Positions 21,765-32,079 are shown, numbered from the stretch's first letter. The stretch is 64,000 bases of DNA from an uncultured Eubacteriaceae bacterium (GCA_947167715.1 CAMVJD010000008.1:23729-87728), one strand, 5' to 3'. Numbers and translations are program-made. Notes: generated by a model not told the origin, from the sequence alone.

Positions 21765-22985
21765 TTATTTATTTTCGTTTCTCTGCTTCATCATTGCTCT
21801 TACCTTTAAGGGAAGACCGAAAAGGTTGATAAAGCCGACTGCATCCTTGTGGCTGTAAAGCTCACCGGTAGTAAAGCTTGCAATATCCTCGTCATACAGG
21901 CTGTAAGGTGATGAACAGCCTGCCGAGATTATATTGCCCTTGTAAAGCTTTAACCTTACCTTGCCGGTAACGGTTTCCTGAAGAGAGTCGTTAAATGCGT
22001 CAAGCGCCTCACGAAGGGGAGTGTACCACTCGCCGCTGTAAAGAAGCTCGGCATACTTTGTAGCGATAGTCTCTCTGAACTGCTGGCTTTGCTTGTCAAG
22101 GCAAAGATATTCAAGCTCTCTGTGTGCGTACATAAGAATGGTGCCGCCCGGTGTTTCATAAACGCCGCGTGACTTCATACCTACAACGCGGTTTTCAACG
22201 ATATCCGCGATACCGATGCCGTTTGCTCCGCCTACCTCGTTAAGCTTTGTCATAAGCTCGATAGGTGAAAGCTTCTGTCCGTCAATGGCAACGGGGATAC
22301 CCTTTTCAAATTCAATCTCAATATATGTGTCCTTGTCGGGTGCCTTTTCGGGTGTTACGCCAAGAACAAGCAAACGGTCGTAGTTAGGCTCGTTTGCGGG
22401 GTCCTCAAGCTCAAGACCCTCGTGGCTGATGTGCCACAGGTTGCGGTCACGGCTGTAGCTGTCGTCCTTTTTCATAGGTACGGGTATGCCGCGCTCTTCA
22501 AGGTAAGCAATTTCGTCCTCTCTGGACTGCATTTTCCATTCGTCCATCTTCCAGGGCGCAATAATTTCAAGGTCGGGTGCAAAAGCCTTAACGGTAAGCT
22601 CGAAACGAACCTGATCGTTGCCCTTGCCCGTAGCGCCGTGGCAGATAGCGAAGGCGCCTTCCTTGCGTGCTATCTCGACAAGACGCTTTGCAATTATAGG
22701 TCTTGCCATAGATGTGCCGAGAAGATACTTGCCCTCATATACCGCATTTGCCTTGACTGTGGGATAAATAACGTCGGTAATGAATTCCTCCGTAAGGTCC
22801 TCGATGTAAAGCTTGCTTGCGCCCGTTGAAAGTGCGCGCTCCTCAAGACCGTCCGTCTCGCTGCCCTGTCCAACATTTGCACAAACCGCGATGACCTCAA
22901 CGTCCTTGTAAAGCTCCTTTAACCAAGGAATAATAACGGTGGTATCAAGACCGCCGGAGTAAGCTAAAACTATTTTTCTGCTCAT
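21765..22985 (-). CDS. argG: Argininosuccinate synthase
   Basis: [33 protein letters not shown]. Confidence 0.97.
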   Translation of the reverse strand: MSRKIVLAYSGGLDTTVIIPWLKELYKDVEVIAVCANVGQGSETDGLEERALSTGASKLYIEDLTEEFITDVIYPTVKANAVYEGKYLLGTSMARPIIAKRLVEIARKEGAFAICHGATGKGNDQVRFELTVKAFAPDLEIIAPWKMDEWKMQSREDEIAYLEERGIPVPMKKDDSYSRDRNLWHISHEGLELEDPANEPNYDRLLVLGVTPEKAPDKDTYIEIEFEKGIPVAIDGQKLSPIELMTKLNEVGGANGIGIADIVENRVVGMKSRGVYETPGGTILMYAHRELEYLCLDKQSQQFRETIATKYAELLYSGEWYTPLREALDAFNDSLQETVTGKVRLKLYKGNIISAGCSSPYSLYDEDIASFTTGELYSHKDAVGFINLFGLPLKVRAMMKQRNENK

Positions 22986-23183
22986 TTTATATGACCTCCT
23001 GAATTGATTTTAAACTTTTTATTGATTATATCACAATATACATAGTATATTCAAGTATAAAAAACAAAATTTTCATAAAAAATAAAAATTTGTAAAAAAT
23101 GCTTGCATATTATTCATATTCGTTGTATAATTATAAAATAATTTACCCGGATATTCCTTTTTTATAACAATAAAAATTTATAC

Positions 23184-23212
23184 TGTACATTTTACAAAAA
23201 AAGGTGTATACT
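23184..23212 (+). promoter_or_regulatory. Putative argC promoter
   Basis: TGTACA-N17-TATACT upstream of argC. Confidence 0.45.
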
Positions 23213-23278
23213 GGTAAGGATATAGAAATTATACCTATAAATTATTAGTAAATAAATTTTCGGAAAGGAAGTAATATA

Positions 23279-24319
23279 ATGATAAAAGTTGGTATTATCG
23301 GTGCTACGGGCTATGCGGGCAGCGAACTTGTAAGGATAATAACCTCTCACCCCGAGGCGGAGATAAAGACCCTCACCTCGCAGTCCTACGCGGGAAAGGA
23401 CTACGGCAGCGTATACGAGAGCTACCGCCACAGAAGCGACTATGTCTGCGAGGAAGAGGATATTGAAAAAATGGCCGAGGAATGTGACGTTATTTTTATG
23501 GCGCTCCCTCACGGTGTCGCAAGCAAAAAGGTAAACGAAAGCATACTGTCAAAGACAAAAATAATCGACCTTGGTGCCGATTTTCGCTTACAATATATCG
23601 ATGTATACGAAAAATGGTATACAACACATTACGCAAAGGATATACTTCCCGAGGCCGTATACGGCCTTTGCGAGATAAACCGCGACAAAATTAAAAACAG
23701 AAGGATCGTCGCAAACCCCGGCTGCTATACCACCTGCAGCATTTTATCCCTTTATCCCCTTGTAAAGGAAAAAATGATAGACCTTTCAACTATTATAATA
23801 GATGCAAAATCGGGTGCTACGGGCGCAGGCAGGGGCTTATCCCTGGGCAACCATTACTGTGAGCTTAACGAAAGCGTAAAGGCCTATAAAATAGCCAACC
23901 ACAGACATACCCCCGAGATTGAAGAGCAGCTTTCCTACGCGGCGGGCGAGGACGTTGTTTTAAGCTTTACACCGCACCTTATCCCCATGGACAGGGGCAT
24001 ACTTGCTACCTGCTATGCAAAGCTTCTTAAAAACTATACTTACGAAGATATCCTTGCAGCTTATGAAAAGTACTACAAGGACGAATATTTTATCAGAATA
24101 ACAAAACAAGGTATGTTCCCCGAAACAAAATGGGTAAAGGGCTCCAATTTTGTGGATATCGGCTTTACCGTGGACGAAAGAACAAACCGCGTTATAGTTA
24201 TAGGCGCACTTGACAACCTGTTTAAGGGTGCGGCGGGACAGGCAGTACAGAATATGAATATTCTTTTCGGCCTTGACGAAAAGACGGGACTTGACTACAT
24301 CCCCGTATTCCCCGCATAA
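23279..24319 (+). CDS. argC: N-acetyl-gamma-glutamyl-phosphate reductase
   Basis: GIIGATGYAGSELVRI, VANPGCYTT. Confidence 0.96.
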   Translation: MIKVGIIGATGYAGSELVRIITSHPEAEIKTLTSQSYAGKDYGSVYESYRHRSDYVCEEEDIEKMAEECDVIFMALPHGVASKKVNESILSKTKIIDLGADFRLQYIDVYEKWYTTHYAKDILPEAVYGLCEINRDKIKNRRIVANPGCYTTCSILSLYPLVKEKMIDLSTIIIDAKSGATGAGRGLSLGNHYCELNESVKAYKIANHRHTPEIEEQLSYAAGEDVVLSFTPHLIPMDRGILATCYAKLLKNYTYEDILAAYEKYYKDEYFIRITKQGMFPETKWVKGSNFVDIGFTVDERTNRVIVIGALDNLFKGAAGQAVQNMNILFGLDEKTGLDYIPVFPA

Positions 24320-24332
24320 TTGGAGAATTATT

Positions 24333-25610
24333 ATGGAAATTAAATTTATAGCGGCAATTTGCGTTTTATCGGCCGCTTTATGCACGGGATGCCATAGAAA
24401 CGGCCGCGTATACGGCCATAATCCAAATGTCCGTCCCAATAATCAGGTTACGGCGCAGCAGCCCGCAGCTGTACAAAAGCCTGCCGCGCCAAGCCTTCCG
24501 CAGGATCTGACAACGATCTATGCGCTCAAGTTAAAAAAAGGTATAGTAAAGCGCCCTAACGGTATGCTTGACAGCCGTGAACATAATTTGACATGGGTAG
24601 TGGAGCATAACGGCGATATCGTGCTTGAAGCCAATGCTGTCGATAATTTTGAAATGGATGCACGCTGGCACGGCAACGGTCATTATAAAATTTGGCTTAA
24701 GGCATGGATAAACGGTTATACCGCCGTAAGCAATACCGTAGAATTTGATATGCCCCTTGACGGGACGGAAGAGCCCGATGACGGAGAGATAGATCTGCAG
24801 CCCATAGAAAACACAAAATATATCAATGCATATAAATTGACCGAGGACGCAGGCCTTGTGACCCGTACAAGCGGTGAATACGAAAGCAGCAACATAGGCT
24901 GGAAGATCGTTTATAACGGCGTTACAAAGCTTGAAAGAAACGCAGAAAACGAGATGAGCTATCGCCCCATGAACTACGGCGACGGTAAGTACGAGGTCTG
25001 GCTTGAAGCCTTTATTGACGGCGGCTATAAGCGCGTAAGCAATAAGGTCAGCTGGGAAACTCCGCTTGATATAAGCGCGGAGGATGCCGAGATGATCGAA
25101 ATGAAAAGTAAGATGAAAAGTCTTATACGCAATATTGACGGCGAAAATGATCATTACGAGTATAAAATGGGCTTTGTTATAGACCCGGATCATGACGGTG
25201 AGTATAACAACTGCGTATTTTATGCAGGTACTGACAATAACGGCAGGGAAGCACAGTATATTTTCCAAAACGGTACTTATTCAATACAGTTTTCTACCAA
25301 CTACACAAGGGATAACGGTACCGCGTATATGGATAATGCGTATCTTTATATCTGGTGTGATGAGATAACGGGCAAGGACTATATAGTACGCTGTGCAACG
25401 GATGAAAGCGGCAATATCACCGCAAAGGACTGCTGCACAAACGAAATTATTTATACAATAATAAACGGCGAGCTGACCCTGTTCGGTCAAAAAACACAGG
25501 ATAAAAGCGTGCTGGATAAGGGAAAATACTATTTCCGCTCGTCCGCACCCTATGATAAGGACCATTTTATAGTGTCCAAAAACGGCAAGGCGGAAATGCA
25601 GGGCGCATAG
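24333..25610 (+). CDS. Hypothetical lipoprotein with two tandem repeats
   Basis: Lipobox LCTGC; two ~85-aa repeats (YALKL..KRPNG..LTWVVEHNG.. / YKLTEDAG..TRTSG..IGWKIVYNG..); lies between argC and argJ. Confidence 0.8.
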   Translation: MEIKFIAAICVLSAALCTGCHRNGRVYGHNPNVRPNNQVTAQQPAAVQKPAAPSLPQDLTTIYALKLKKGIVKRPNGMLDSREHNLTWVVEHNGDIVLEANAVDNFEMDARWHGNGHYKIWLKAWINGYTAVSNTVEFDMPLDGTEEPDDGEIDLQPIENTKYINAYKLTEDAGLVTRTSGEYESSNIGWKIVYNGVTKLERNAENEMSYRPMNYGDGKYEVWLEAFIDGGYKRVSNKVSWETPLDISAEDAEMIEMKSKMKSLIRNIDGENDHYEYKMGFVIDPDHDGEYNNCVFYAGTDNNGREAQYIFQNGTYSIQFSTNYTRDNGTAYMDNAYLYIWCDEITGKDYIVRCATDESGNITAKDCCTNEIIYTIINGELTLFGQKTQDKSVLDKGKYYFRSSAPYDKDHFIVSKNGKAEMQGA

Positions 25611-25640
25611 CCGCCGACCCCAAGAGAAAGGAGAATTTTT

Positions 25641-26855
25641 ATGAACATAATAAACGGCAACGTTACATCCCCCAAGGGCTTTTCCGCGGGTGGCTGTAAT
25701 ATAGGCCTGAAAAAAGACAAAAAGGATATGGCTGTTATAGTCAGCGAAAAAATGTGTACCGCAGCGGGCTGCTTTACAACAAACGTAGTTAAGGCGGCAC
25801 CCGTTATGTGGGATATGGAAAAGGTAAATAATCAAATAAAGGGTATAGTCGCAAACAGCGGCAATGCCAACGCCTGCACGGGTCAGCAGGGCATAAAGGA
25901 CTGCGAGGACACCGCCGCAAGGCTTGCGGAGCATATAGGCGTTAAAGCAGAAAATGTCCTTGTATGCTCAACGGGCGTTATAGGCGTAAACCTTGATATG
26001 GATAAAATTTTACCCGGCGTTGATAAGACCTTTTCAGGGATATCAAGCGACTTTGCGGGCGGCGAAAGCGCAAGCCACGCCATTATGACCACCGATACAC
26101 GCCCCAAGACCGCCGCTGCCGAAATAGAGATAGGCGGCAAAAAGGTAACTGTTGCGGGTATGGCAAAGGGCTCGGGTATGATAAACCCCAATATGGCAAC
26201 TATGCTTTGCTTTATCACCACCGACTGCGCCATTGAAAAGCCCTTGCTTGATAAGGCGCTTAAAGGCTGTGTTATAGATACCTTTAATATGATAAGCGTT
26301 GACGGCGATACATCTACAAACGACACCGTGCTGGTGCTTGCCAACGGTATGGCGGAAAACCCAGTTATAAACACGGAAAACGACGATTACAACAAATTTG
26401 TAGAGGCGCTTTTCTATATCAATAAAACTCTTGCCGTAATGTGCGCGGACGACGGCGAGGGCGCAACAAAATTAATGGAGGTAAACGTCACGGGCTGCGC
26501 TGACGAGAAAAGTGCAAGGCTTATCGCTCAATCCGTTACAAGCTCAAACCTTTTAAAGTGTGCGCTTTTCGGCGAGGATGCAAACTGGGGCAGGGTGCTT
26601 TGTGCCATGGGCTACTCGGGCGGTAAGTTTGACCCCATGGGCGTTACTATCAATTTTAAAAGCGCAAAGGGTGAAATAAAGCTTATGGATAACGGCACAC
26701 CCATAGTCTTTGACGAGGAGCTGGCGGCAAAGATACTTTCCGAACATAATATCTATATTGATATACTGCTTAACGAAGGCAGCGCAAAGGCGACCGCCTG
26801 GGGCTGTGACCTTACCTATGATTATGTAAAAATTAACGGAGATTACAGGTCTTGA
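25641..26855 (+). CDS. argJ: Bifunctional glutamate N-acetyltransferase / ornithine acetyltransferase
   Basis: MAKGSGMINPNMATMLCFITTDC autoprocessing motif. Confidence 0.96.
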   Translation: MNIINGNVTSPKGFSAGGCNIGLKKDKKDMAVIVSEKMCTAAGCFTTNVVKAAPVMWDMEKVNNQIKGIVANSGNANACTGQQGIKDCEDTAARLAEHIGVKAENVLVCSTGVIGVNLDMDKILPGVDKTFSGISSDFAGGESASHAIMTTDTRPKTAAAEIEIGGKKVTVAGMAKGSGMINPNMATMLCFITTDCAIEKPLLDKALKGCVIDTFNMISVDGDTSTNDTVLVLANGMAENPVINTENDDYNKFVEALFYINKTLAVMCADDGEGATKLMEVNVTGCADEKSARLIAQSVTSSNLLKCALFGEDANWGRVLCAMGYSGGKFDPMGVTINFKSAKGEIKLMDNGTPIVFDEELAAKILSEHNIYIDILLNEGSAKATAWGCDLTYDYVKINGDYRS

Positions 26856-26857
26856 TC

Positions 26858-28066
26858 ATGAACAGTTTTGAAAAAAGATTTATTGACGATTTAAATAAAT
26901 ACAAGGATATAATGTTTTTTGCCATAATCTGTCTTATTGCTTTTTTTGCGCGCTATGCGGGCAGGGAATGTCAGAGTATGGATTATGTATACTTTTTTAA
27001 GCCGTGGTTCGACCAGATGAAAGAGGCGGGCGGTCTGCCGTCCCTTAAAGAGCAGATAGGAAACTACAGCCTTTTGTACCAGACCATAATTGCCTTTATG
27101 ACCTATATTGATATTGAATGCATATATCAGTATAAAATATTAAATGTAATTTTTGATTACGGCTGCGCTTTTGTTATTGCCGAGCTTGTTGCGGCTGCCG
27201 TTAAGGAAAAGCGCTTCGGCCAAAAGTACAATATCGCCTTTGCGGTGTCTATGATGCTGCCTACGGCAATTACAAACGGCGCTTACTGGGGTCAGTGCGA
27301 CAGCATTTATTCGTTTTTTCTGCTGCTTACGGTGCTTTTGCTGTATAAGGAAAAATATAAATGCGCATTTGCCGCCTACGGCCTTGCGTTTGCCTTTAAA
27401 TTTCAGGCCATATTTATGCTGCCGTTTATAATTTGCTGCTGGATATCAAAAAAAAAGTTCAGCATATTAAATTTATGGGTGACCCTTGTTACATTCTGGG
27501 CATCGGGCATAGTTGCATATTTAAACGGCAGAAATATTTTTGATGCCTTTAAAATTTACTTTGGACAGGCCAACGACAATATTGCGATGTATGACAATTT
27601 TTCAAGCTTCTGGCACCTGTTCAATAACGACTACGGCCGTTTTGGCACAATGGCAAGCCTTATTGCAATTACGCTTATGGGTCTTGGGCTTTATGCGGTA
27701 ATGTACGGCAAAAAGTCCTTTGACAATGCCGAAAAGCTTTTAAACGGTGCGGCATGGTTTTTATGGACAGCAATACTGTTTATGCCCAATATGCGCGACA
27801 GATACGGCTTTACAATGGATATAATGCTTGTGGGTCTTACCTGTATAAATATTAAATATATTAAATTTGCTGCCGTTTCGGTGCTTATAAGCACTATAGG
27901 CTACGGCACCTATCTTGTAAGCCAGCCTTCGCCCTATAACAGGGTAACGGCGCTGATATACCTTATTGCCTGGGGATATTTCGGCTATACGCTTATAAGG
28001 GACGAAAGTATAAAAATACAGTCAGAAACAGAGATAAAGACTAAAAAAACGGAGGCTAAAAAATGA
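26858..28066 (+). CDS. Multi-TM GT-C-like (mannosyltransferase-type) membrane protein
   Basis: Many TM segments; NGAYWGQCDSIYSFFLLLTV and AFKFQAIFMLPF; overlaps the argJ and argB ends. Confidence 0.7.
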   Translation: MNSFEKRFIDDLNKYKDIMFFAIICLIAFFARYAGRECQSMDYVYFFKPWFDQMKEAGGLPSLKEQIGNYSLLYQTIIAFMTYIDIECIYQYKILNVIFDYGCAFVIAELVAAAVKEKRFGQKYNIAFAVSMMLPTAITNGAYWGQCDSIYSFFLLLTVLLLYKEKYKCAFAAYGLAFAFKFQAIFMLPFIICCWISKKKFSILNLWVTLVTFWASGIVAYLNGRNIFDAFKIYFGQANDNIAMYDNFSSFWHLFNNDYGRFGTMASLIAITLMGLGLYAVMYGKKSFDNAEKLLNGAAWFLWTAILFMPNMRDRYGFTMDIMLVGLTCINIKYIKFAAVSVLISTIGYGTYLVSQPSPYNRVTALIYLIAWGYFGYTLIRDESIKIQSETEIKTKKTEAKK

Positions 28067-28929
28067 ATATGCAGGACATTATAAGCAAGGCAGAAGTTCT
28101 TACCGAGGCCTTGCCCTATATTAAGGAATTTTCGGGTATCACAGTTGTTATCAAATACGGCGGCGCTGCCCTTATCAACGAGGAGATCAAAAGCACGGTC
28201 ATCAAGGATATCGCGCTTATGAAATATGTTGGATTTAAGCCTGTGCTTGTACACGGCGGCGGCAAGGATATAAATAAGGCGCTTGAAAAAATAGGCAAAA
28301 AGCCCGAATTTAAGGACGGTTTAAGAGTGACCGACGAGGAAACTATGGATGTCGTTCAGCAGGTGCTTGCGGGCAAGCTGAATAAGGACCTTGCTACCGA
28401 GCTTTGTATGCACGGTATAAATGCAGTAGGTATCTGCGGCAAGGATGCAAACTTTATGCAAGTAAGAAAGGCTATGCCAAACGGCCTTGATCTTGGCCTG
28501 GTGGGCGAGGTAACAGAGGTAAATACGGGCCTTGTAAGGACACTTCTTGACAATGATTTTGTACCCGTTATATCTTCTATAGGTGTTGATGAAAACGGTA
28601 CTGCATACAATGTAAATGCAGACTATGCCGCAGTTGCCGTTGCGGGCGCACTTAATGCCGAAAAGCTGGTATTTATTACGGATGTTGCGGGCATTATGGA
28701 GGATGTTAACGACCCCGACAGCGTAATTTCCGTTGCACACGTTGACGAGGTAAAGGGCATGATAGACAGCGGCATTATATCGGGCGGTATGATACCCAAG
28801 GTACAATGCTGTATAGCGGGCGTTGAAGCAGGTGTTGCCAATGTGCATATCCTTGACGGACGCATACCTCATTGTCTGATACTTGAAATATTCACAAAAC
28901 GCGGCTGCGGTACGCTTATAGAGGGGTAA
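28063..28929 (+). CDS. argB: Acetylglutamate kinase
   Basis: VIKYGGAAL, VHGGGKDINKAL, FITDVAGI. Confidence 0.96.
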   Translation: MNMQDIISKAEVLTEALPYIKEFSGITVVIKYGGAALINEEIKSTVIKDIALMKYVGFKPVLVHGGGKDINKALEKIGKKPEFKDGLRVTDEETMDVVQQVLAGKLNKDLATELCMHGINAVGICGKDANFMQVRKAMPNGLDLGLVGEVTEVNTGLVRTLLDNDFVPVISSIGVDENGTAYNVNADYAAVAVAGALNAEKLVFITDVAGIMEDVNDPDSVISVAHVDEVKGMIDSGIISGGMIPKVQCCIAGVEAGVANVHILDGRIPHCLILEIFTKRGCGTLIEG

Positions 28930-28944
28930 AGGAGGAAAAGATCA

Positions 28945-30120
28945 ATGAATACATTTGAAAAAGGCGAAAAATATGTAATGCATACATACAACCGTTTTCC
29001 GCTGGCTTTTACGCACGGCGAGGGTATGTATGTCTATGACGAGGACGGCAAGGAATATCTTGATTTTGTTGCGGGTATTGCGGTAAACAGTCTGGGACAT
29101 AACTACAAGCCCCTTGTTGATGCAATTACCGAGCAGGCATCAAAGATGATACATATATCAAATTTATATTATACAAAGCCCCAGACCGAGCTTGCGGAAA
29201 AATTGGTCGAGGCAGGCTCTCTTGACAAGGTATTTTACTGCAACAGCGGTGCAGAGAGTATCGAGGCGGCGTTAAAGCTTGCGCGTAAATACGGCTCAAA
29301 AACAGGCCGTCAGGAGATAATCACAATGGAGCATTCGTTCCACGGCAGGACCTTCGGTGCCGTTACAGCAACGGGTCAGCCGCATTATCACGAGGGTTTC
29401 GGCGATATGCTGCCGCATATCAAGTACGCTGTTTACAATGATATCGAATCGTTAAAAAATACTATAACCGACCGTACTATAGCAATTTTATTTGAACCCG
29501 TACAGGGCGAGGGCGGTATCCATCCGGCAGAACAGGCTTATATTGAGGAAGTAAGAAAAATCTGTACAAAAAAGGATATACTTCTTATTTTTGACGAGGT
29601 ACAGTGCGGTGTCGGCCGACTCGGTACGCTTTTTGCATACCAGTATTTTGATGTGGTACCCGATATTATGTGTACCGCAAAGGGCATCGCGGGCGGTATT
29701 CCCTGCGGCGTGATGATGGCAAAGGCAAGGGTAGCCGAAAGCTTTAAACCGGGCGACCACGCATCCACCTTTGGCGGCAACCCGCTTGCGACAGCTGCGG
29801 GCAATGTTGTGGTAGATACGCTTTTAAACGGCGGTGTGCTTGACAATGTCAAGAAAATGGGCGAGTACCTTACCGAGTGTCTTGAAAAGGTAAAGGAAAA
29901 ATACAGCTTTGTTACCGATGCCAGAGGTGTTGGCCTTATGCAGGGCATAGAGCTTGACAGACCCGTGGGCGATATTGTAGGAAAGTGTATCAAAAGCGGC
30001 CTTTTGCTTGTAAACGCGGGCAAAAATGTAATACGCTTCGTTCCGTCGCTTATCGTATCAAAAAAGGATATCGATAAGGCCATGGAGATACTTGACAAGG
30101 TATTGAGCGAAGAAAAATAA
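28945..30120 (+). CDS. argD: Acetylornithine aminotransferase
   Basis: FCNSGAESIEAALKLARK, LIFDEVQCGVGRLG, HASTFGGNPLA. Confidence 0.95.
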   Translation: MNTFEKGEKYVMHTYNRFPLAFTHGEGMYVYDEDGKEYLDFVAGIAVNSLGHNYKPLVDAITEQASKMIHISNLYYTKPQTELAEKLVEAGSLDKVFYCNSGAESIEAALKLARKYGSKTGRQEIITMEHSFHGRTFGAVTATGQPHYHEGFGDMLPHIKYAVYNDIESLKNTITDRTIAILFEPVQGEGGIHPAEQAYIEEVRKICTKKDILLIFDEVQCGVGRLGTLFAYQYFDVVPDIMCTAKGIAGGIPCGVMMAKARVAESFKPGDHASTFGGNPLATAAGNVVVDTLLNGGVLDNVKKMGEYLTECLEKVKEKYSFVTDARGVGLMQGIELDRPVGDIVGKCIKSGLLLVNAGKNVIRFVPSLIVSKKDIDKAMEILDKVLSEEK

Positions 30121-30184
30121 ATTTTTTCGGACTGTCGGCTTTGCTTGCAGTCTGTGAAAAAAACGGATAAATCTTTTTTTAAAT

Positions 30185-30250
30185 AGGGCTGAAGCATTAA
30201 ACGTGGTATCGGTAGCGGGATATCATCCTTTAATGTTCAGCCCTTTTTTA
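30185..30250 (+). terminator. Terminator at the end of the argCJBD operon
   Basis: AGGGCTGAAGCATTAAA ... TTTAATGTTCAGCCCT-TTTTTT. Confidence 0.65.
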
Positions 30251-30438
30251 TAATATTTTTTTGTAAAAATACCATAAAGGGGACAAATTGTATCAAAAAA
30301 ACGATAAAAATGTAAAAACTTTGTTAATTTTTAAATTTTGGTTGTAAAATCTTGTTTTATACTTTATAATAGGATTAGAGAAATATGTTTAAAAAACGTC
30401 GTCCTATACGGCGGCAAAAAGTTAAGGGGGCTTTCACA

Positions 30439-31398
30439 ATGAAAAAAGCTTTATCTGTTTTTGCACTTTCTGTATTGATGACAGCAGGTGCAGCATTTAC
30501 GGCGCACGCGCAGGATGTCAAGGTCTATGTAAACAACGATATGCTTGACAGCGGCGGTGCATATCCCAGCGCTGTTATCATAAACGATTATACCTATGTA
30601 CCGCTTGCGGAAATAAGCAATGCACTTGGCTTTGAGTGCAGCTGGATCGCAGAATCAAAAACCATATTGATGTCCGGAAACGGCAAGCAGATCAAAATGC
30701 AGATAAACAACAGTACGGTAACAATAGAGGATTATGAAACGGGGCTTGAAGACGAGATAATCATACCTTCGGCACCTACAATTGTAAGCAGTAAAACATT
30801 TGTACCCGTCAGAGCGGTAGCAGATGCGTTTGAAGCCGATACACAATGGGATGCCAATACAAAATCCGTATATATTTCCACAATGTCGGGAGAATATCAC
30901 GAAGATATCGGCGGAGAAGCGGGCGAATTAAATTGGACGTTTTCAGATGCGGGCGTGCTTACCATATCGGGTGCGGGCCCTATGCCGGATTACGGCCCCG
31001 ATACGCCGTGGGCTTATGTATGCAAGGAGCATGACGGCAATATACACGTTAAGATAAACGAGGGCGTTACAAGCATTTCAGCCGATGCATTTAAGGGCAT
31101 ATCCAATTTAAGCGGCGTTGACATTCCTTTCAGCGTTACGGAAATAGGCGGTAATGCCTTTAACGGCTGCTATCTGCTTACCAAGGTAAATATACCTTAT
31201 AATGTTGCTTTTGTCGGAAACAAGGCATTTTCCGACTGTACCTCGCTTACGGATGTAACTATAGCGGGTTCGGGTACAAATATCAGCACAGATGCTTTCA
31301 GCTACAGCATCAATATTAAAAATGTAAATGTCAAAAAGGGCAGTCCCGCAGATAATACAGAGCTTTATCCAAAGGGCGTGCATATTTCTTATAGTTGA
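30439..31398 (+). CDS. Secreted protein with copper amine oxidase N-terminal domain followed by BspA-type LRRs
   Basis: Signal peptide from 30439; VYVNNDMLDSGGAYPSAVIINDYTYVPLAEISNALG and TFVPVRAVADAFEADTQWD; then LRR_5 repeats ISADAFKGISNLSGVDIPFSVTEIGGNAFNGCYLL. Confidence 0.85.
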   Translation: MKKALSVFALSVLMTAGAAFTAHAQDVKVYVNNDMLDSGGAYPSAVIINDYTYVPLAEISNALGFECSWIAESKTILMSGNGKQIKMQINNSTVTIEDYETGLEDEIIIPSAPTIVSSKTFVPVRAVADAFEADTQWDANTKSVYISTMSGEYHEDIGGEAGELNWTFSDAGVLTISGAGPMPDYGPDTPWAYVCKEHDGNIHVKINEGVTSISADAFKGISNLSGVDIPFSVTEIGGNAFNGCYLLTKVNIPYNVAFVGNKAFSDCTSLTDVTIAGSGTNISTDAFSYSINIKNVNVKKGSPADNTELYPKGVHISYS

Positions 31399-31414
31399 CA
31401 GAGGATAATAAAAA

Positions 31415-32059
31415 ATGAAATACTGTAAAAGATGCTTCAGAAACATAACAGAGGATGTTTCGGTTTGCCCGTTTTGCAATCAATCGGACAAACTTATAGA
31501 TTACGACAAGGAAAAACGCGGGGAGGATTTTACCTGCAACGACGAGTCTTCGTTCACAAGCCATATTAAAAAGGACGCCTACGACACCGAGGACAGCGAG
31601 GCCGATGCGGACAATGCCTACGGCAACCAAAAGCGCCATAATATAGACAACTGCGAAAACAGCGCAGAGGCGCCCGAGGCAGCCGATCCGGGTACACCCA
31701 GCGAAAATTTAAGCAAAACGCTTACATATTTGCGTACACTTCCCGCAAATGTAAGACAGGGGCTTATAAGGACATTGCTGGAGGATATAGAGCGCCGTTA
31801 CGGCCCTAATCCCGACGAAAATTCCACCGTTACCGTAAACGGCAGGGAAATAACCGTGGCACAGTTTAAAAAGCTTGCCGTGTTCTTTAACACGACGGAT
31901 ATGCAAAAAACTGCGGCGAATACCACGACGGTAAATAAAAATATGGCATCCTTTATTGCGGTTTGGGTGATAATTACCGTTATTTTCCCGCCCCTTGGCA
32001 TAATATTGGGTATTATTGCAATATCTATATATACACAAAATAAAAAGAAACAACAATAA
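31415..32059 (+). CDS. Zinc-ribbon N-terminus, single C-terminal TM hypothetical protein
   Basis: MKYCKRCFRNITEDVSVCPFC; acidic linker; C-terminal hydrophobic segment. Confidence 0.7.
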   Translation: MKYCKRCFRNITEDVSVCPFCNQSDKLIDYDKEKRGEDFTCNDESSFTSHIKKDAYDTEDSEADADNAYGNQKRHNIDNCENSAEAPEAADPGTPSENLSKTLTYLRTLPANVRQGLIRTLLEDIERRYGPNPDENSTVTVNGREITVAQFKKLAVFFNTTDMQKTAANTTTVNKNMASFIAVWVIITVIFPPLGIILGIIAISIYTQNKKKQQ

Positions 32060-32079
32060 TAAAATTTTAAAGCAAAGGG

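Noticed and set aside
24531-25934. Antisense ORFs 24531-25268 and 25281-25934 (-)
   Set aside because: Opposite to clear lipoprotein and argJ genes; compositionally odd (Cys/Ile/Ala/Val-rich), no motif
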